DNA of 38,635 nt from Armatimonadota bacterium (GTDB lineage: Bacteria; Armatimonadota; Fimbriimonadia; Fimbriimonadales; Fimbriimonadaceae). Position numbers and translations under genes: made by a program. How positions within the stretch are numbered: position 1 is the first letter of the stretch; every line of letters starts with the position of its first letter. Shown one piece after another: positions 15,782-25,978 of the stretch. The stretch lies in NCBI GenBank assembly GCA_022563855.1, contig JADFMN010000015.1, forward strand, positions 1-38,635. Reading direction: 5' to 3'. The notes under the pieces were generated by a model that did not search any database, was not told the DNA's origin, and saw only the letters and a list, made by a program, of their open reading frames with translations.

Positions 15782-16369
15782 CTAATCGCCGTCCTCCTTC
15801 TCGCTTGCATCGTCGCTCTTCTCGGCATCTTCTGTTTCCTGTTCATCTCCCTCAGCGGCTTCGCCTTCGACAGCCTCACTGCCGTCTTCTGATGTATCCT
15901 CCGCCTGGTCCTCGTCTGCCGCTGCCACAGTTTCCTCTACGATCGCCTCGTCCTTCTTCTTTTTCCTGGACTTCGCTTTGTCGAAGCTCGGTCGCGGCTT
16001 CGGCCTGGTGCCGTGCGGCTTGACCTTTCTCCCGCCGTCGAACTCCTCCACAACAACCGTGATGTGGCTCGTCTTCTTGAGAATGCGATTGACTCGCCCC
16101 ATGGCCCGAGGGCGAATTCGCTTGAGCCGCGGACCTTCGTCCACGCTGATCTTCAAAATGCGAAGCGTGTCCGGATTCGCGCCGTGGTTCTCCTGGGCGT
16201 TGGCCATCGCGGAGATCAGCACCTTGCGCAAGGCTCGCGCACCTTTGCTGGGATGAAAGCGCAATAGGTCGGCCGCAGCGCGAGCTGATTTTCCTCGCAC
16301 TTCGCTTGCCACCAGCCGTACCTTCCGGGGCTGAACCCGTACGTACTTTGCTACTGCTCTAACGTCCAT
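15782..16369 (-). CDS. rplV: 50S ribosomal protein L22 with long acidic tail
   Basis: The first 112 residues are a complete L22: VRVQPRKVRLVASEVRGKSA (11-30), ISAMANAQENHG, the hairpin segment that lines the exit tunnel (DEGPRLKRIRPRAMGRVNRI at 77-96) and HITVVVEE. The normal family length is about 110. Here a tail of about 80 residues follows, first basic (KSRKKKKDE near 133-141) and then strongly acidic (mostly Glu, Asp, Ala and Ser) to the end at residue 195. The gap of 98 bp upstream, to rpsS, is long for this cluster and contains a promoter-like sequence. Confidence 0.96.
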   Translation of the reverse strand: MDVRAVAKYVRVQPRKVRLVASEVRGKSARAAADLLRFHPSKGARALRKVLISAMANAQENHGANPDTLRILKISVDEGPRLKRIRPRAMGRVNRILKKTSHITVVVEEFDGGRKVKPHGTRPKPRPSFDKAKSRKKKKDEAIVEETVAAADEDQAEDTSEDGSEAVEGEAAEGDEQETEDAEKSDDASEKEDGD

Positions 16370-16428
16370 CTTCTGTACCGTTGCCGAATCCCATTCCTAG
16401 CTTCAAACTACCTCGCGCAAGACCACTG

Positions 16429-16456
16429 ATTGTACCTCTTGGCACCCTGTGGCCAA
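16429..16456 (-). promoter_or_regulatory. Possible internal promoter before rplV
   Basis: On the minus strand TTGGCC (16451-16456, 4 of 6) and TACAAT (16429-16434, 5 of 6) are spaced by 16 bp in the 98-bp gap between rpsS and rplV. The inverted repeat CTTGGC/GCCAAG (16439-16444 and 16453-16458) overlaps the spacer and the -35. It could supply extra transcripts for the second half of the cluster or be a binding site in the mRNA. Confidence 0.35.
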
Positions 16457-16467
16457 GGGCCGTCGAT

Positions 16468-16755
<288 letters not shown>

Positions 16756-16773
16756 ATTCTCATCAACCTCCGA

Positions 16774-17616
16774 TTACTTCCGAGCATCGTGTCTGCTCCT
16801 AACGATAAACCTGTTGCTCCTTCTTTTCCGTCGCGTCTTGGAGCCGCGCGCCTTGTTGCCCCATCGGTCAACCGGTCCCTTCTTCCGACCGACCGGCGAC
16901 TTAGCCTCGCCGCCGCCGTGGGGATGGTCGCGCGGATTCATCGCGACGCCGCGAACGTGCGGCCTGCGACCAAGGCCTCGGTTCTTGCCGGCCTTGCCGA
17001 GCACTTCGTTTTCGTGATCCGAGTTGCCGACTTCGCCGATGGTCGCCATGCACTCCAGATGCACCATACGCATCTCATTGCTCGGCAGCCGCAGTGTGGC
17101 GTAGTTTCCCTCTTTCGCCATGAGCTGCGCCCCAAGGCCTGCGGCCCGAACGATCTGTCCGCCGCGACCCAACTGCAACTCGATGTTGTGAACGATCGTT
17201 CCAAGCGGAATGTTCCGAAGCGGCATCGCATTGCCGGGGAGAATGTCCACGCCAGGCCCCGACTCAACCGTCGTGCCGACCACCAACCCTGCCGGGGCGA
17301 TGATGTACCTCTTCTCGCCGTCAGCGTAGTGCAGCAACGCGATTCGGCAACTCCGGTTCGGATCGTATTCAATGGCGGCGACCTTGGCCGTTATGCCGAT
17401 CTTGTTCCGCTTGAAATCAATGATGCGATACTTGCGCTTTTTCCCACCGCCTCGATGGTGCGAGGTGATGCGCCCGGTATGGTTTCGACCGCCGGTCTTC
17501 CTCTGCGATGTCGTCAGCCGCTTTTCAGGGCGCTTGCCCTTGGTGATATCGGCATAGTCCGAGAGGATCATGTGACGCCTACCCGGTGATGTCGGTTTCA
17601 TTTTGCGAGTCGCCAT
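16774..17616 (-). CDS. rplB: 50S ribosomal protein L2
   Basis: A 280-residue L2, a primary 23S rRNA-binding protein near the peptidyl transferase centre. Family features: [10 protein letters not shown] at the start, [20 protein letters not shown] (43-62), [22 protein letters not shown], and the C-terminal [19 protein letters not shown], with the histidine associated with peptidyl transferase function in HPHGGG. Length is normal (about 275). It follows rplW after 2 bp. Confidence 0.98.
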   Translation of the reverse strand: MATRKMKPTSPGRRHMILSDYADITKGKRPEKRLTTSQRKTGGRNHTGRITSHHRGGGKKRKYRIIDFKRNKIGITAKVAAIEYDPNRSCRIALLHYADGEKRYIIAPAGLVVGTTVESGPGVDILPGNAMPLRNIPLGTIVHNIELQLGRGGQIVRAAGLGAQLMAKEGNYATLRLPSNEMRMVHLECMATIGEVGNSDHENEVLGKAGKNRGLGRRPHVRGVAMNPRDHPHGGGEAKSPVGRKKGPVDRWGNKARGSKTRRKRRSNRFIVRSRHDARK

Positions 17617-17618
17617 TG

Positions 17619-17963
17619 TTAAACTCCGTAGTCCTCTAAGACCTGGCCTGGCGCGAGGGTTACGACGGCCTTCTTGAAGTCAGGCGTCTTGCCTTTCTTG
17701 CCGCGTCCTACGCGCCGCATCTTGCCCCGCACGTTCATTGTCCGCACGGACAGAATACTGATCACGTCGTCCTTCTTTCGACCGCTGTTATAGATCGACT
17801 CCAGCGCCTGCTTGATTTCGATCTTGTTGGCAGTGCGCGCCACGACGAACGTGTACGTCCTCTGTACCGTGCTTTCGTCGGTCGCCAGCGGATCGCCGTA
17901 GCTCAGGCTTACGCTCTTCTCCGTTATGTGCGGCTTAATAATCACGTTGTGCGGATCTTTCAC
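17619..17963 (-). CDS. rplW: 50S ribosomal protein L23
   Basis: A 114-residue L23, the main docking site for trigger factor and SRP at the exit tunnel. It starts at GTG 17961-17963, inside a GTGA overlap with rplD, with GAGGTG upstream. Conserved parts are [33 protein letters not shown] and [20 protein letters not shown]. About 15 residues longer than usual. Confidence 0.97.
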   Translation of the reverse strand: MKDPHNVIIKPHITEKSVSLSYGDPLATDESTVQRTYTFVVARTANKIEIKQALESIYNSGRKKDDVISILSVRTMNVRGKMRRVGRGKKGKTPDFKKAVVTLAPGQVLEDYGV

Positions 17964-18613
17964 TTAACCCACACCTCCTCGGTCTTTTCTAGAGCCGCCT
18001 TGCTCATCAGAATCTTGTGGGCGACCAACAGATCGCGCGTCGAAAATGAGCTGGCCTTGCCATCTTTGCTCGGCGCGGTCCGAACGACCACGTTCTGCAG
18101 ATTCCGAAAGCTCATGGTGACGATGCTATCGTTTTCAGCAACGACGACGAGAACGCGGCGACAGTTCTTCAGCCCGTGGGCGTTCAACAGTTCGCAGGCA
18201 GCCCTTGTCTTGGGCTCGCCGAACGAAATCTTGTCCGCGAGAACGACGTCGCCAGCTTGCAGCCTTGTTGAAAGCGCTGTGATCGTCGCAAGCTTTCGCT
18301 CCTTTTTGTTCAGCTTGTGACCGTGGTCTCGGGGTTTGATCGCGAACGCCATGCCACCGCCTGCGTATTGCGGGGCGCGGATCGTGCCTTGCCTGGCGTT
18401 GCCGGTCTTCTTTTGGCGATACGGCTTCCGTCCGCCGCCGTGCGCATCGCTCCTGCTCTTGCCAGAGTGGGTTCCCTGCCGCGAGTTCGCCTGTTCGGCC
18501 ATGACCGCGCGGTGCAGGAGGTTGTTCTCCGGACTCAGCGAGCCAAGCGGTTCGGCGACCTTGTGCTTGCCGACTACTTTGCCCTGATCGTTCTTGATCT
18601 CGATTTCCGCCAT
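17960..18613 (-). CDS. rplD: 50S ribosomal protein L4
   Basis: A 217-residue L4, whose long loop reaches into the exit tunnel: RQGTHSGKSRSDAHGGGRKP (44-63) followed by GNARQGTIRAPQYAGGGMAF. In some bacteria L4 also represses its own operon. The ATG at 18613 has a strong site AAGGAGG, and the start lies 2 bp after the rplC stop. The end overlaps rplW by four bases. Confidence 0.97.
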   Translation of the reverse strand: MAEIEIKNDQGKVVGKHKVAEPLGSLSPENNLLHRAVMAEQANSRQGTHSGKSRSDAHGGGRKPYRQKKTGNARQGTIRAPQYAGGGMAFAIKPRDHGHKLNKKERKLATITALSTRLQAGDVVLADKISFGEPKTRAACELLNAHGLKNCRRVLVVVAENDSIVTMSFRNLQNVVVRTAPSKDGKASSFSTRDLLVAHKILMSKAALEKTEEVWVK

Positions 18614-18615
18614 CT

Positions 18616-19242
18616 CTACTTGGCCTCCTTCCTGATCGTCACGAGGCTGCCGTTGCTGCCCGGCACACTGCCGCTCACGAGCACCAGATCGCGCTCTGGA
18701 TCGACCTTGACTATGCGCAGGCTCTTCTGGCTGACCGTCTCGCCGCCCATGCGCCCTGGGCCGCGCTTGCCCTTGAATACGCGCGCCGGCCCTGTTGGGC
18801 CGCTGGACATCGGTCTGCGCTTCGCCATATAGCCGTGGGTCATGTGCTGACCTTTGAAGCCGTGGCGCTTGACGACGCCGGCAAAACCGCGTCCCTTGCT
18901 TATGCCAATGACTACGACTTCGTCGCCTTCACTGAACACGTCTGCCGTGATCTCTTGGCCGAGCTCAAACCCGGACGAGTCATCGACCCGGAACTCGCGC
19001 AGCCAGCGCAAATTCGTGCCGACGCCTGCCTTCTTGAGGTGTCCGAACTTGGGCCACGTCATGTTCTTGCTGCTTTTGGCGGCAAATCCGACTTGGACCG
19101 CGCTGTAGCCGTCGGTCTCTTGCGTCTTGATCTGGGTGACGAACACGGGCCCAGCAGCGATTACGGTGACGGGAATCATCTTCCCGTCCTCCGTAAAGAC
19201 GTGGGTCATTCCGACTTTCGTGCCTAATATTCCTGGGAGCAA
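18616..19242 (-). CDS. rplC: 50S ribosomal protein L3 (TTG start)
   Basis: A 208-residue L3 that organises 23S rRNA near the peptidyl transferase centre. It begins MLPGILGTKVGMTHVF and contains SKGRGFAGVVKRHGFKGQ (split around residues 125-142) with the conserved GRGF and KGQ elements, and RPMSSGPTGPARVFKGKRGPG later. The start codon is TTG at 19240-19242; AGGAGGT six bases upstream and the exact match to the family N-terminus support it. It is separated from rpsJ by 109 bp containing a strong hairpin. Confidence 0.96.
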   Translation of the reverse strand: MLPGILGTKVGMTHVFTEDGKMIPVTVIAAGPVFVTQIKTQETDGYSAVQVGFAAKSSKNMTWPKFGHLKKAGVGTNLRWLREFRVDDSSGFELGQEITADVFSEGDEVVVIGISKGRGFAGVVKRHGFKGQHMTHGYMAKRRPMSSGPTGPARVFKGKRGPGRMGGETVSQKSLRIVKVDPERDLVLVSGSVPGSNGSLVTIRKEAK

Positions 19243-19293
19243 CCGTTTACCTCCTGCTTCCTGTGCCGGCCATCGCTGAACTTGTTCGCGTTG

Positions 19294-19312
19294 CCCCGAA
19301 ACGGTTTCGGGG
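19294..19312. repeat. Hairpin between rpsJ and rplC
   Basis: The inverted repeat CCCCGAAA-CGG-TTTCGGGG makes a perfect 8-bp stem with a three-base loop in the 109-bp gap between rpsJ and rplC. No T run follows on the minus strand, so it is not an intrinsic terminator; an mRNA structure for processing, stability or regulation is more likely. The rest of the gap holds the rplC ribosome binding site and nothing else I recognise. Confidence 0.5.
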
Positions 19313-19351
19313 GCGCTGCTATGACCTGCTCGAAGCTCTTACATACTTTCT

Positions 19352-19666
19352 CTAGACCGTCTTGATCTCAATGTCGACGCCGCTCGGCAAGTCCAAGCGC
19401 ATCAGCGCGTCGATCGTCTTGTTCGTGGGCTCTCTTATATCGAGCAGCCTGTTATGCGTCCTAATCTCGAAGTGCTCCATCGACTCCTTGTCGATGGTCG
19501 GACCTCGAATGACACAGAACTTCCGAATCCGCGTTGGCAGCGGAATCGGTCCGCACAGCCGGGCGCCCGTGCGCTTGACCGTTTCCACGATCTTAGATAC
19601 AGAACTGTCTAAGATCCTGTGGTCGTACGCTCGGAGCCTAATCCTGACTGTTGGTGGTTGTGCCAT
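19352..19666 (-). CDS. rpsJ: 30S ribosomal protein S10
   Basis: A 104-residue S10, also known as NusE for its role in antitermination with NusB and for linking to NusG. Conserved parts are [19 protein letters not shown] (7-25), [18 protein letters not shown] and [18 protein letters not shown]. Normal length. It lies 47 bp downstream of tuf, joining the str and S10 parts of the cluster. Confidence 0.98.
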   Translation of the reverse strand: MAQPPTVRIRLRAYDHRILDSSVSKIVETVKRTGARLCGPIPLPTRIRKFCVIRGPTIDKESMEHFEIRTHNRLLDIREPTNKTIDALMRLDLPSGVDIEIKTV

Positions 19667-19713
19667 CTGTGCCTTCTAATTCAAGAGGGAGCCCTTGGGG
19701 CTCGATCATCGCT

Positions 19714-20925
19714 CTACTCGTGCACCGCCGTGATCGTTCCAGCTCCGACCGTTCGACCGCCTTCGCGAATAGCGAACTTTGATCCGTGCTCCATTGCGAT
19801 CGGAGCTATCAGCTCGACGTTCATCTTCGTGTTTTCGCCCGGCATCACCATCTGCACTCCCTCGGGCAGCGACAGCGATCCAGTGACGTCCGTGGTCCTG
19901 AAGAAGAACTGGGGCCGGTAGCCCGTCGTGAAAGGCGTGTGACGGCCGCCCTCGGCCTTGGACAGAACGTAGACCTCAGCATCGAACTTCGTGTGAGGGG
20001 TAATCGACTTCGGCGCCGCGATAACCATGCCACGCTCGACTTCGTTTCGGTCTACTCCACGAAGAAGCAGTCCTACGTTGTCGCCAGCCTGACAGTCATC
20101 GAGCAGCTTGCGGAACATCTCGATACCGGTGCAAACCGTCTTCATCGGCTCGTCGCGCAGGCCGACGATTTCAACTTCCGTGTTGATCTTGAGCGTTCCG
20201 CGTTCGACACGGCCGGTAGCGACCGTGCCGCGTCCGGTGATCGTGAACACGTCTTCCACGGCGCACAAGAACGGCTTGTCGGTCTCGCGAACCGGTTCAG
20301 GAATGAAAGTGTCGCAGGCGTCCATCAACTCAAGGATCTTCTTGACCTCCTCGTCTTCCATGTCCATGCTGCCGGCCTCCGCCATCCGCATAACCTTGAG
20401 GGCGGTTCCTTTGATGATCGGCGTGTCGTCGCCGGGGAACCCGTACTGGGTCAGAAGCTCACGGATCTCCATCTCGACGAGCTCGATCAGCTCGTCGTCG
20501 TCTACTTGGTCAGTCTTGTTGATGTAGACCACGATGTGCGGTACACCGACCTGGCGCGCCAGCAAGATGTGCTCGCGAGTTTGCGGCATCGGCCCATCGG
20601 CGGCTGACACGACCAAGATAGCACCGTCCATCTGAGCCGCGCCTGTGATCATGTTCTTGATGAAATCGGCGTGCCCAGGGCAGTCGACGTGCGCGTAGTG
20701 GCGCTTCTCGGTCTCGTACTCCTGGTGCGAGATATTGATCGTAATGCCGCGCGCCTTTTCCTCGGGAGCGTTATCAATCTCATCGTACTTAGCAGCCGTA
20801 GCAAGACCCTTCTCTGCGAGCACTGCGGTGATCGCAACGGTCAAGGTTGTCTTGCCGTGGTCCACGTGACCAATCGTGCCAATGTTGACGTGTGGTTTCG
20901 TTCGAATGAACTTCTCTCGTGCCAT
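19714..20925 (-). CDS. tuf: Elongation factor Tu
   Basis: A 403-residue EF-Tu, the GTPase that brings aminoacyl-tRNA to the ribosome. G motifs are complete: GHVDHGKT (19-26), the switch I region with [15 protein letters not shown] (81-85, His85 being the catalytic histidine) and NKTD. Domains 2 and 3 follow with [13 protein letters not shown] and the C-terminal [14 protein letters not shown] single copy is seen here, between fusA (19 bp) and rpsJ (47 bp), the normal place. Confidence 0.98.
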   Translation of the reverse strand: MAREKFIRTKPHVNIGTIGHVDHGKTTLTVAITAVLAEKGLATAAKYDEIDNAPEEKARGITINISHQEYETEKRHYAHVDCPGHADFIKNMITGAAQMDGAILVVSAADGPMPQTREHILLARQVGVPHIVVYINKTDQVDDDELIELVEMEIRELLTQYGFPGDDTPIIKGTALKVMRMAEAGSMDMEDEEVKKILELMDACDTFIPEPVRETDKPFLCAVEDVFTITGRGTVATGRVERGTLKINTEVEIVGLRDEPMKTVCTGIEMFRKLLDDCQAGDNVGLLLRGVDRNEVERGMVIAAPKSITPHTKFDAEVYVLSKAEGGRHTPFTTGYRPQFFFRTTDVTGSLSLPEGVQMVMPGENTKMNVELIAPIAMEHGSKFAIREGGRTVGAGTITAVHE

Positions 20926-20944
20926 GACTTCGTGTTTTCCTCAG

Positions 20945-23080
<2,136 letters not shown>

Positions 23081-23091
23081 GAGTACTATCT

Positions 23092-23562
23092 CTAAAACCG
23101 ATAGTGGCTGAACGCCTTGTTCGCTTCGGCCATGCGATGGGTGTCTTCCTTCTTCTTCACCGCGCCGCCTGTCCCGTTGTACGCGTCCTTGAGCTCCTCC
23201 GTGAGCTTCTCTATCATCGTTCTGCCCGACCTTTTCCTCGTGTTCTGAACCAGCCAGCGCAGCGCAAGCGTCCGCCTGCGCAGCGGTCGGACGTCCATCG
23301 GAACCTGGTAAGTCTGGCCGCCAACGCGCCGCGGACGAACCTCGACTGTCGGCAGGATGTTCTGCACGGCTTGATCGAACACTTCAAGCGGCTCTTTCTC
23401 AAGCTGCTCAGCTGCACTCTTGAGCGATGTGTAAACGATTTTCTCCGCCATGATCTTCTTGCCGTCGAGCATCAGGCGATTGATGAACCGCTGGAGCATC
23501 TCCGAGCCGTAAATCGGATCGGGGGTTATTTTCCTCGGCGGGATCGGACCTTTTCTCGGCAT
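23092..23562 (-). CDS. rpsG: 30S ribosomal protein S7
   Basis: A 156-residue S7, which starts assembly of the 30S head and in some bacteria represses the str operon. It begins [20 protein letters not shown] and contains [38 protein letters not shown] (101-120) and [20 protein letters not shown]. Length is exactly typical. Separated from rpsL by 12 bp. Confidence 0.98.
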   Translation of the reverse strand: MPRKGPIPPRKITPDPIYGSEMLQRFINRLMLDGKKIMAEKIVYTSLKSAAEQLEKEPLEVFDQAVQNILPTVEVRPRRVGGQTYQVPMDVRPLRRRTLALRWLVQNTRKRSGRTMIEKLTEELKDAYNGTGGAVKKKEDTHRMAEANKAFSHYRF

Positions 23563-23574
23563 GTCAGTTCGTGG

Positions 23575-23961
23575 CTATCGCGAAGCCCCCTTCTTCGGTT
23601 TCTTCACGCCGTACTTGCTGCGGCTGTTCGATCGCACGGCAACCCCAGACGTTTGCTGCGTGCCCCGGACGACGTGGTAGCGCACGCCGGGCAAGTCTTT
23701 GACGCGGCCTCCTCGCACCAGCACGACTGAGTGCTCTTGCAAATTGTGGCCAACTCCTGGAATGTACGCGGTGATTTCGATCCCGTTCGTAAGGCGAACG
23801 CGAGCAACCTTTCTCATGGCCGAGTTCGGCTTCTTCGGCGTCGCCGTTCTAACGATCGTGCAGACGCCGCGACGAAACGGATTGCGCTTCAGAGCCGGTG
23901 ACTTTGATTTCACCGTCTGAATCTTTCGGCCTTTTCTAACAAGCTGATTTACAGTTGGCAT
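23575..23961 (-). CDS. rpsL: 30S ribosomal protein S12
   Basis: A 128-residue S12 at the decoding centre. It starts [12 protein letters not shown] and has [19 protein letters not shown], including the PKKPNS loop whose lysine is a site of streptomycin-resistance changes (unaltered here), and [21 protein letters not shown] (split around 71-91). It heads the long ribosomal transcript; the preceding 180 bp form a structured leader with its own promoter. The nearby rpoB-rpoC genes usually found upstream are absent. Confidence 0.98.
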   Translation of the reverse strand: MPTVNQLVRKGRKIQTVKSKSPALKRNPFRRGVCTIVRTATPKKPNSAMRKVARVRLTNGIEITAYIPGVGHNLQEHSVVLVRGGRVKDLPGVRYHVVRGTQQTSGVAVRSNSRSKYGVKKPKKGASR

Positions 23962-24004
23962 TCGTTCCGCAGGTCGCGCGCTCTTGGCGATTTCGACGGC
24001 CTCT

Positions 24005-24037
24005 CAACAAGAAACCCCTGTGTCATTCACACAGGGG
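24005..24037 (-). terminator. Terminator-like hairpin in the rpsL leader (candidate attenuator)
   Basis: Read on the minus strand, the sequence forms a perfect 9-bp stem CCCCTGTGT/ACACAGGGG with a 5-nt loop, followed at once by TTTCTTGTTG. That is the form of an intrinsic terminator, yet it lies 43 bp before the rpsL start and about 107 bp after the predicted transcript start. A terminator in this place suggests premature termination control of the whole str/S10 cluster. The T run is broken by C and G, so its strength is uncertain. Confidence 0.6.
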
Positions 24038-24071
24038 GCTCGCAGACTGGTCGTTCGAGCGTACTGTTGTA

Positions 24072-24121
24072 TCACCTCGTCATCACCGAAAGCGTGCCTC
24101 CTTTGAGGGTCGAGACCCTCA
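24072..24121 (-). promoter_or_regulatory. rpsL leader element: hairpin, Shine-Dalgarno-like site and minimal ORF
   Basis: Within the predicted leader the 7-bp stem TGAGGGT/ACCCTCA with loop CTCG (24104-24121) is followed by AAAGGAGG (24097-24104), a near-perfect ribosome binding site. Ten to thirteen bases later come GTG and ATG codons and a stop after three or four codons (GTG ATG ACG AGG TGA, 24086 down to 24072). This may be a tiny leader peptide upstream of the terminator-like hairpin, or only a decoy binding site. I find no known riboswitch class here. Confidence 0.35.
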
Positions 24122-24150
24122 GCGACGCACACCAAGTGCGCCAACTGGAT

Positions 24151-24180
24151 ATTATGGTGCCAGCACAGGCCTATTGTCAA
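24151..24180 (-). promoter_or_regulatory. Promoter of the rpsL (str/S10) cluster
   Basis: A perfect -35 TTGACA (24175-24180) and a -10 CATAAT (24151-24156, 5 of 6) are separated by 18 bp on the minus strand. This is the best sigma-70 promoter in the window, placed about 190 bp before rpsL, as expected for a heavily expressed ribosomal cluster. The predicted start is near 24144. The 238-bp gap between rpsL and the divergent peptidase gene contains this promoter and the leader structures described separately. Confidence 0.75.
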
Positions 24181-24199
24181 GGACTAGCAGAACGTCCCG

Positions 24200-25945
24200 G
24201 TGAACCGGGCCTGGGTTCAAACGATTGGCAACTCGCCGGGGATCGGCAGCTTGTCGAACGACGCCGGCCGTACGCGCGTCCGGTCGCCAGTTTTTCGGGG
24301 AGTCAAGTTTGATCGAGACTTTGGCGTATTCTGGTTCATCATGCTAGCGATCGTTCTCAACACCGTGCTGACGACCACTGCCGCCAGGGTTATGCACTAC
24401 GACATCAGCGTTTTCCTAAAACCTGAACAGCAACAAATGACGGTGGACTCAGTCGTACTCGTCCCGTCGGGCACGCTTTCATCGCCAGAGATGCCGATCA
24501 GCCTTGGCGAACAGATGGGAGTCCCCGAATTGCTCCTCAACGGCGAACCAGTCGAACCGACCAGAACTGAAGAGGCTGAGGGAGTCATGGGAAACAAAGT
24601 AGTCCGGTACATCAAGGTCGACCCCAAAGTTGACAATAGAATCACAGCCCGTTACACGACGGTCAAAGCCACGGGATTCGTTTATATGATCGCCAAGGGC
24701 GGCAGCTTTGCCAGCGGTTCAAATACTGACTGGTACCCATCGACCGGCGGCCGTGTCGTCTCGTCGACTATTACGGTAAGCGTTCCTAAGGGCGAGGTTG
24801 TCAAGGCGACGGGCAGATTGGTCAAGACGGAAGAGACTGACAGCCGAACGGTATACACGTTCGACAGCCCGGCTGCGGCGACGCTGTCGTTCGTCGCCGG
24901 ACCTTACAAAGTGTACAGGGACGACTCGGGCAAACTGCCGGTCGCGCTCTATCTCTTCAAAGAGCGCCCCTTTACCGAGAAGGCTGTTCAAATGCTTCGT
25001 GACGTTGCCGACGAACTTGAAGAGTGGTTCGGGCCGTACCCATTCAGCGAAATGGCCATTGTTGAGGTTGATCCCATCGCAGACACAGTCGCAGGATTCG
25101 GTGGCGCCGCTCTAGAGGGGTTCCTCCTGGCCGTTCCTAATTTTATCGATGGCGATGGCGCCGGGCCGAATCTCGCGTTCATCGGACACGAACTCGGGCA
25201 TTCTTGGTGGGGACACCAGGTTAAACAAGCCGGAGAGACGGGCAAGTACATGGTCACCGAGGCGATGGCGCAGTTTGGATCGCTCAAGGCGGTCGAAGCT
25301 ATCGATGGGCCGGCTTTGGCAGTGAGATACAGGAAGACCGGATACCCCGGCTACATCCCTGAGCAAAGCGGTCGCGGAGCGCTCCAAACGATGAGAGGCG
25401 GTTACGACCCGCCGCTGGCCAGGTTGACCGGGAGGCAAGCCCACGGGTTTTCAGACGGCAAGGGCTTCCAGATTTACCACCAGCTCGAACAAGTCATCGG
25501 GACCGAAAAGCTAAAGAACGCCTTTCATCAACTGCAGAAGGAGTACGCCTGGCAACGCATCAATTCCGAGAAGATGTTCGAACTGATCGGCGAGTCCGCG
25601 GGCGTCGATCTCGCGTGGTTCTATGACCAGTGGTTCGAACGACCGGGAGCGCCGAGATGGGATGTCGGATGGCATCAAGAAGGCAACACACTCGTCGTTG
25701 ACATCGACCAGCAGGGAGAGCAGCCGTACCGCTTTGTCACAGAATTAGAAGCCGTGTTCACCGACGGCACGAAGAAGAGGTGGCCGGTCGATATGCGCCA
25801 GGATCACCTGGCCCTGAAATTCCCAGTCGCCAAGAAGGTCGAAAGCGTGTGGTTCGACCCCGACTGGGACGTGTTCCACTGGGATCCGGACCTGGTCGAT
25901 CTTCGGGACGACGGTGTGAAAGAGGCGTCACTAACCGGCACATAG
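24200..25945 (+). CDS. M1-family-like zinc metallopeptidase, membrane-anchored or secreted
   Basis: The 581-residue frame opens with GTG at 24200, but the first 40 residues are arginine- and glycine-rich and look non-native; a hydrophobic segment follows at about 42-64, so a start nearer 24341 (ATG, residue 48) giving a short signal sequence is possible. The body has the aminopeptidase zinc motif HELGHSWWGH (330-339) and a downstream glutamate in VTEAMAQ (Glu354), which is 19 residues after the second His, one more than the usual 18. The exopeptidase motif GxMEN is not present; GGAALEG (301-307) stands in its place. The C-terminal part includes WFYDQWFERPGAP, typical of the M1 helical region. 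It probably cleaves peptides outside the cytoplasm. Exact specificity cannot be given. Confidence 0.8.
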   Translation: MNRAWVQTIGNSPGIGSLSNDAGRTRVRSPVFRGVKFDRDFGVFWFIMLAIVLNTVLTTTAARVMHYDISVFLKPEQQQMTVDSVVLVPSGTLSSPEMPISLGEQMGVPELLLNGEPVEPTRTEEAEGVMGNKVVRYIKVDPKVDNRITARYTTVKATGFVYMIAKGGSFASGSNTDWYPSTGGRVVSSTITVSVPKGEVVKATGRLVKTEETDSRTVYTFDSPAAATLSFVAGPYKVYRDDSGKLPVALYLFKERPFTEKAVQMLRDVADELEEWFGPYPFSEMAIVEVDPIADTVAGFGGAALEGFLLAVPNFIDGDGAGPNLAFIGHELGHSWWGHQVKQAGETGKYMVTEAMAQFGSLKAVEAIDGPALAVRYRKTGYPGYIPEQSGRGALQTMRGGYDPPLARLTGRQAHGFSDGKGFQIYHQLEQVIGTEKLKNAFHQLQKEYAWQRINSEKMFELIGESAGVDLAWFYDQWFERPGAPRWDVGWHQEGNTLVVDIDQQGEQPYRFVTELEAVFTDGTKKRWPVDMRQDHLALKFPVAKKVESVWFDPDWDVFHWDPDLVDLRDDGVKEASLTGT

Positions 25946-25963
25946 GCCACGCCCAGACTCAAG

Positions 25964-25969
25964 TACAAT
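25964..25969 (+). promoter_or_regulatory. Possible -10 element close to lysS start
   Basis: TACAAT (5 of 6) lies nine bases before the lysS ATG in the 33-bp gap after the peptidase gene. No ribosome binding site is seen between it and the ATG and no good -35 is present. If active it would give a leaderless or nearly leaderless transcript. Read-through from the peptidase gene is the alternative. Confidence 0.3.
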
Positions 25970-25978
25970 CTGCGCTGA

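Noticed and set aside
24100-24200. Promoter for the peptidase on the plus strand
   Set aside because: TATTAT at 24150-24155 overlaps the minus-strand -10, but no -35 is present at the right distance.
24200-24340. Native N-terminus of the peptidase
   Set aside because: The first 47 residues look like untranslated sequence (Arg/Gly-rich, near the divergent promoter); kept only as the maximal frame with the later ATG noted.
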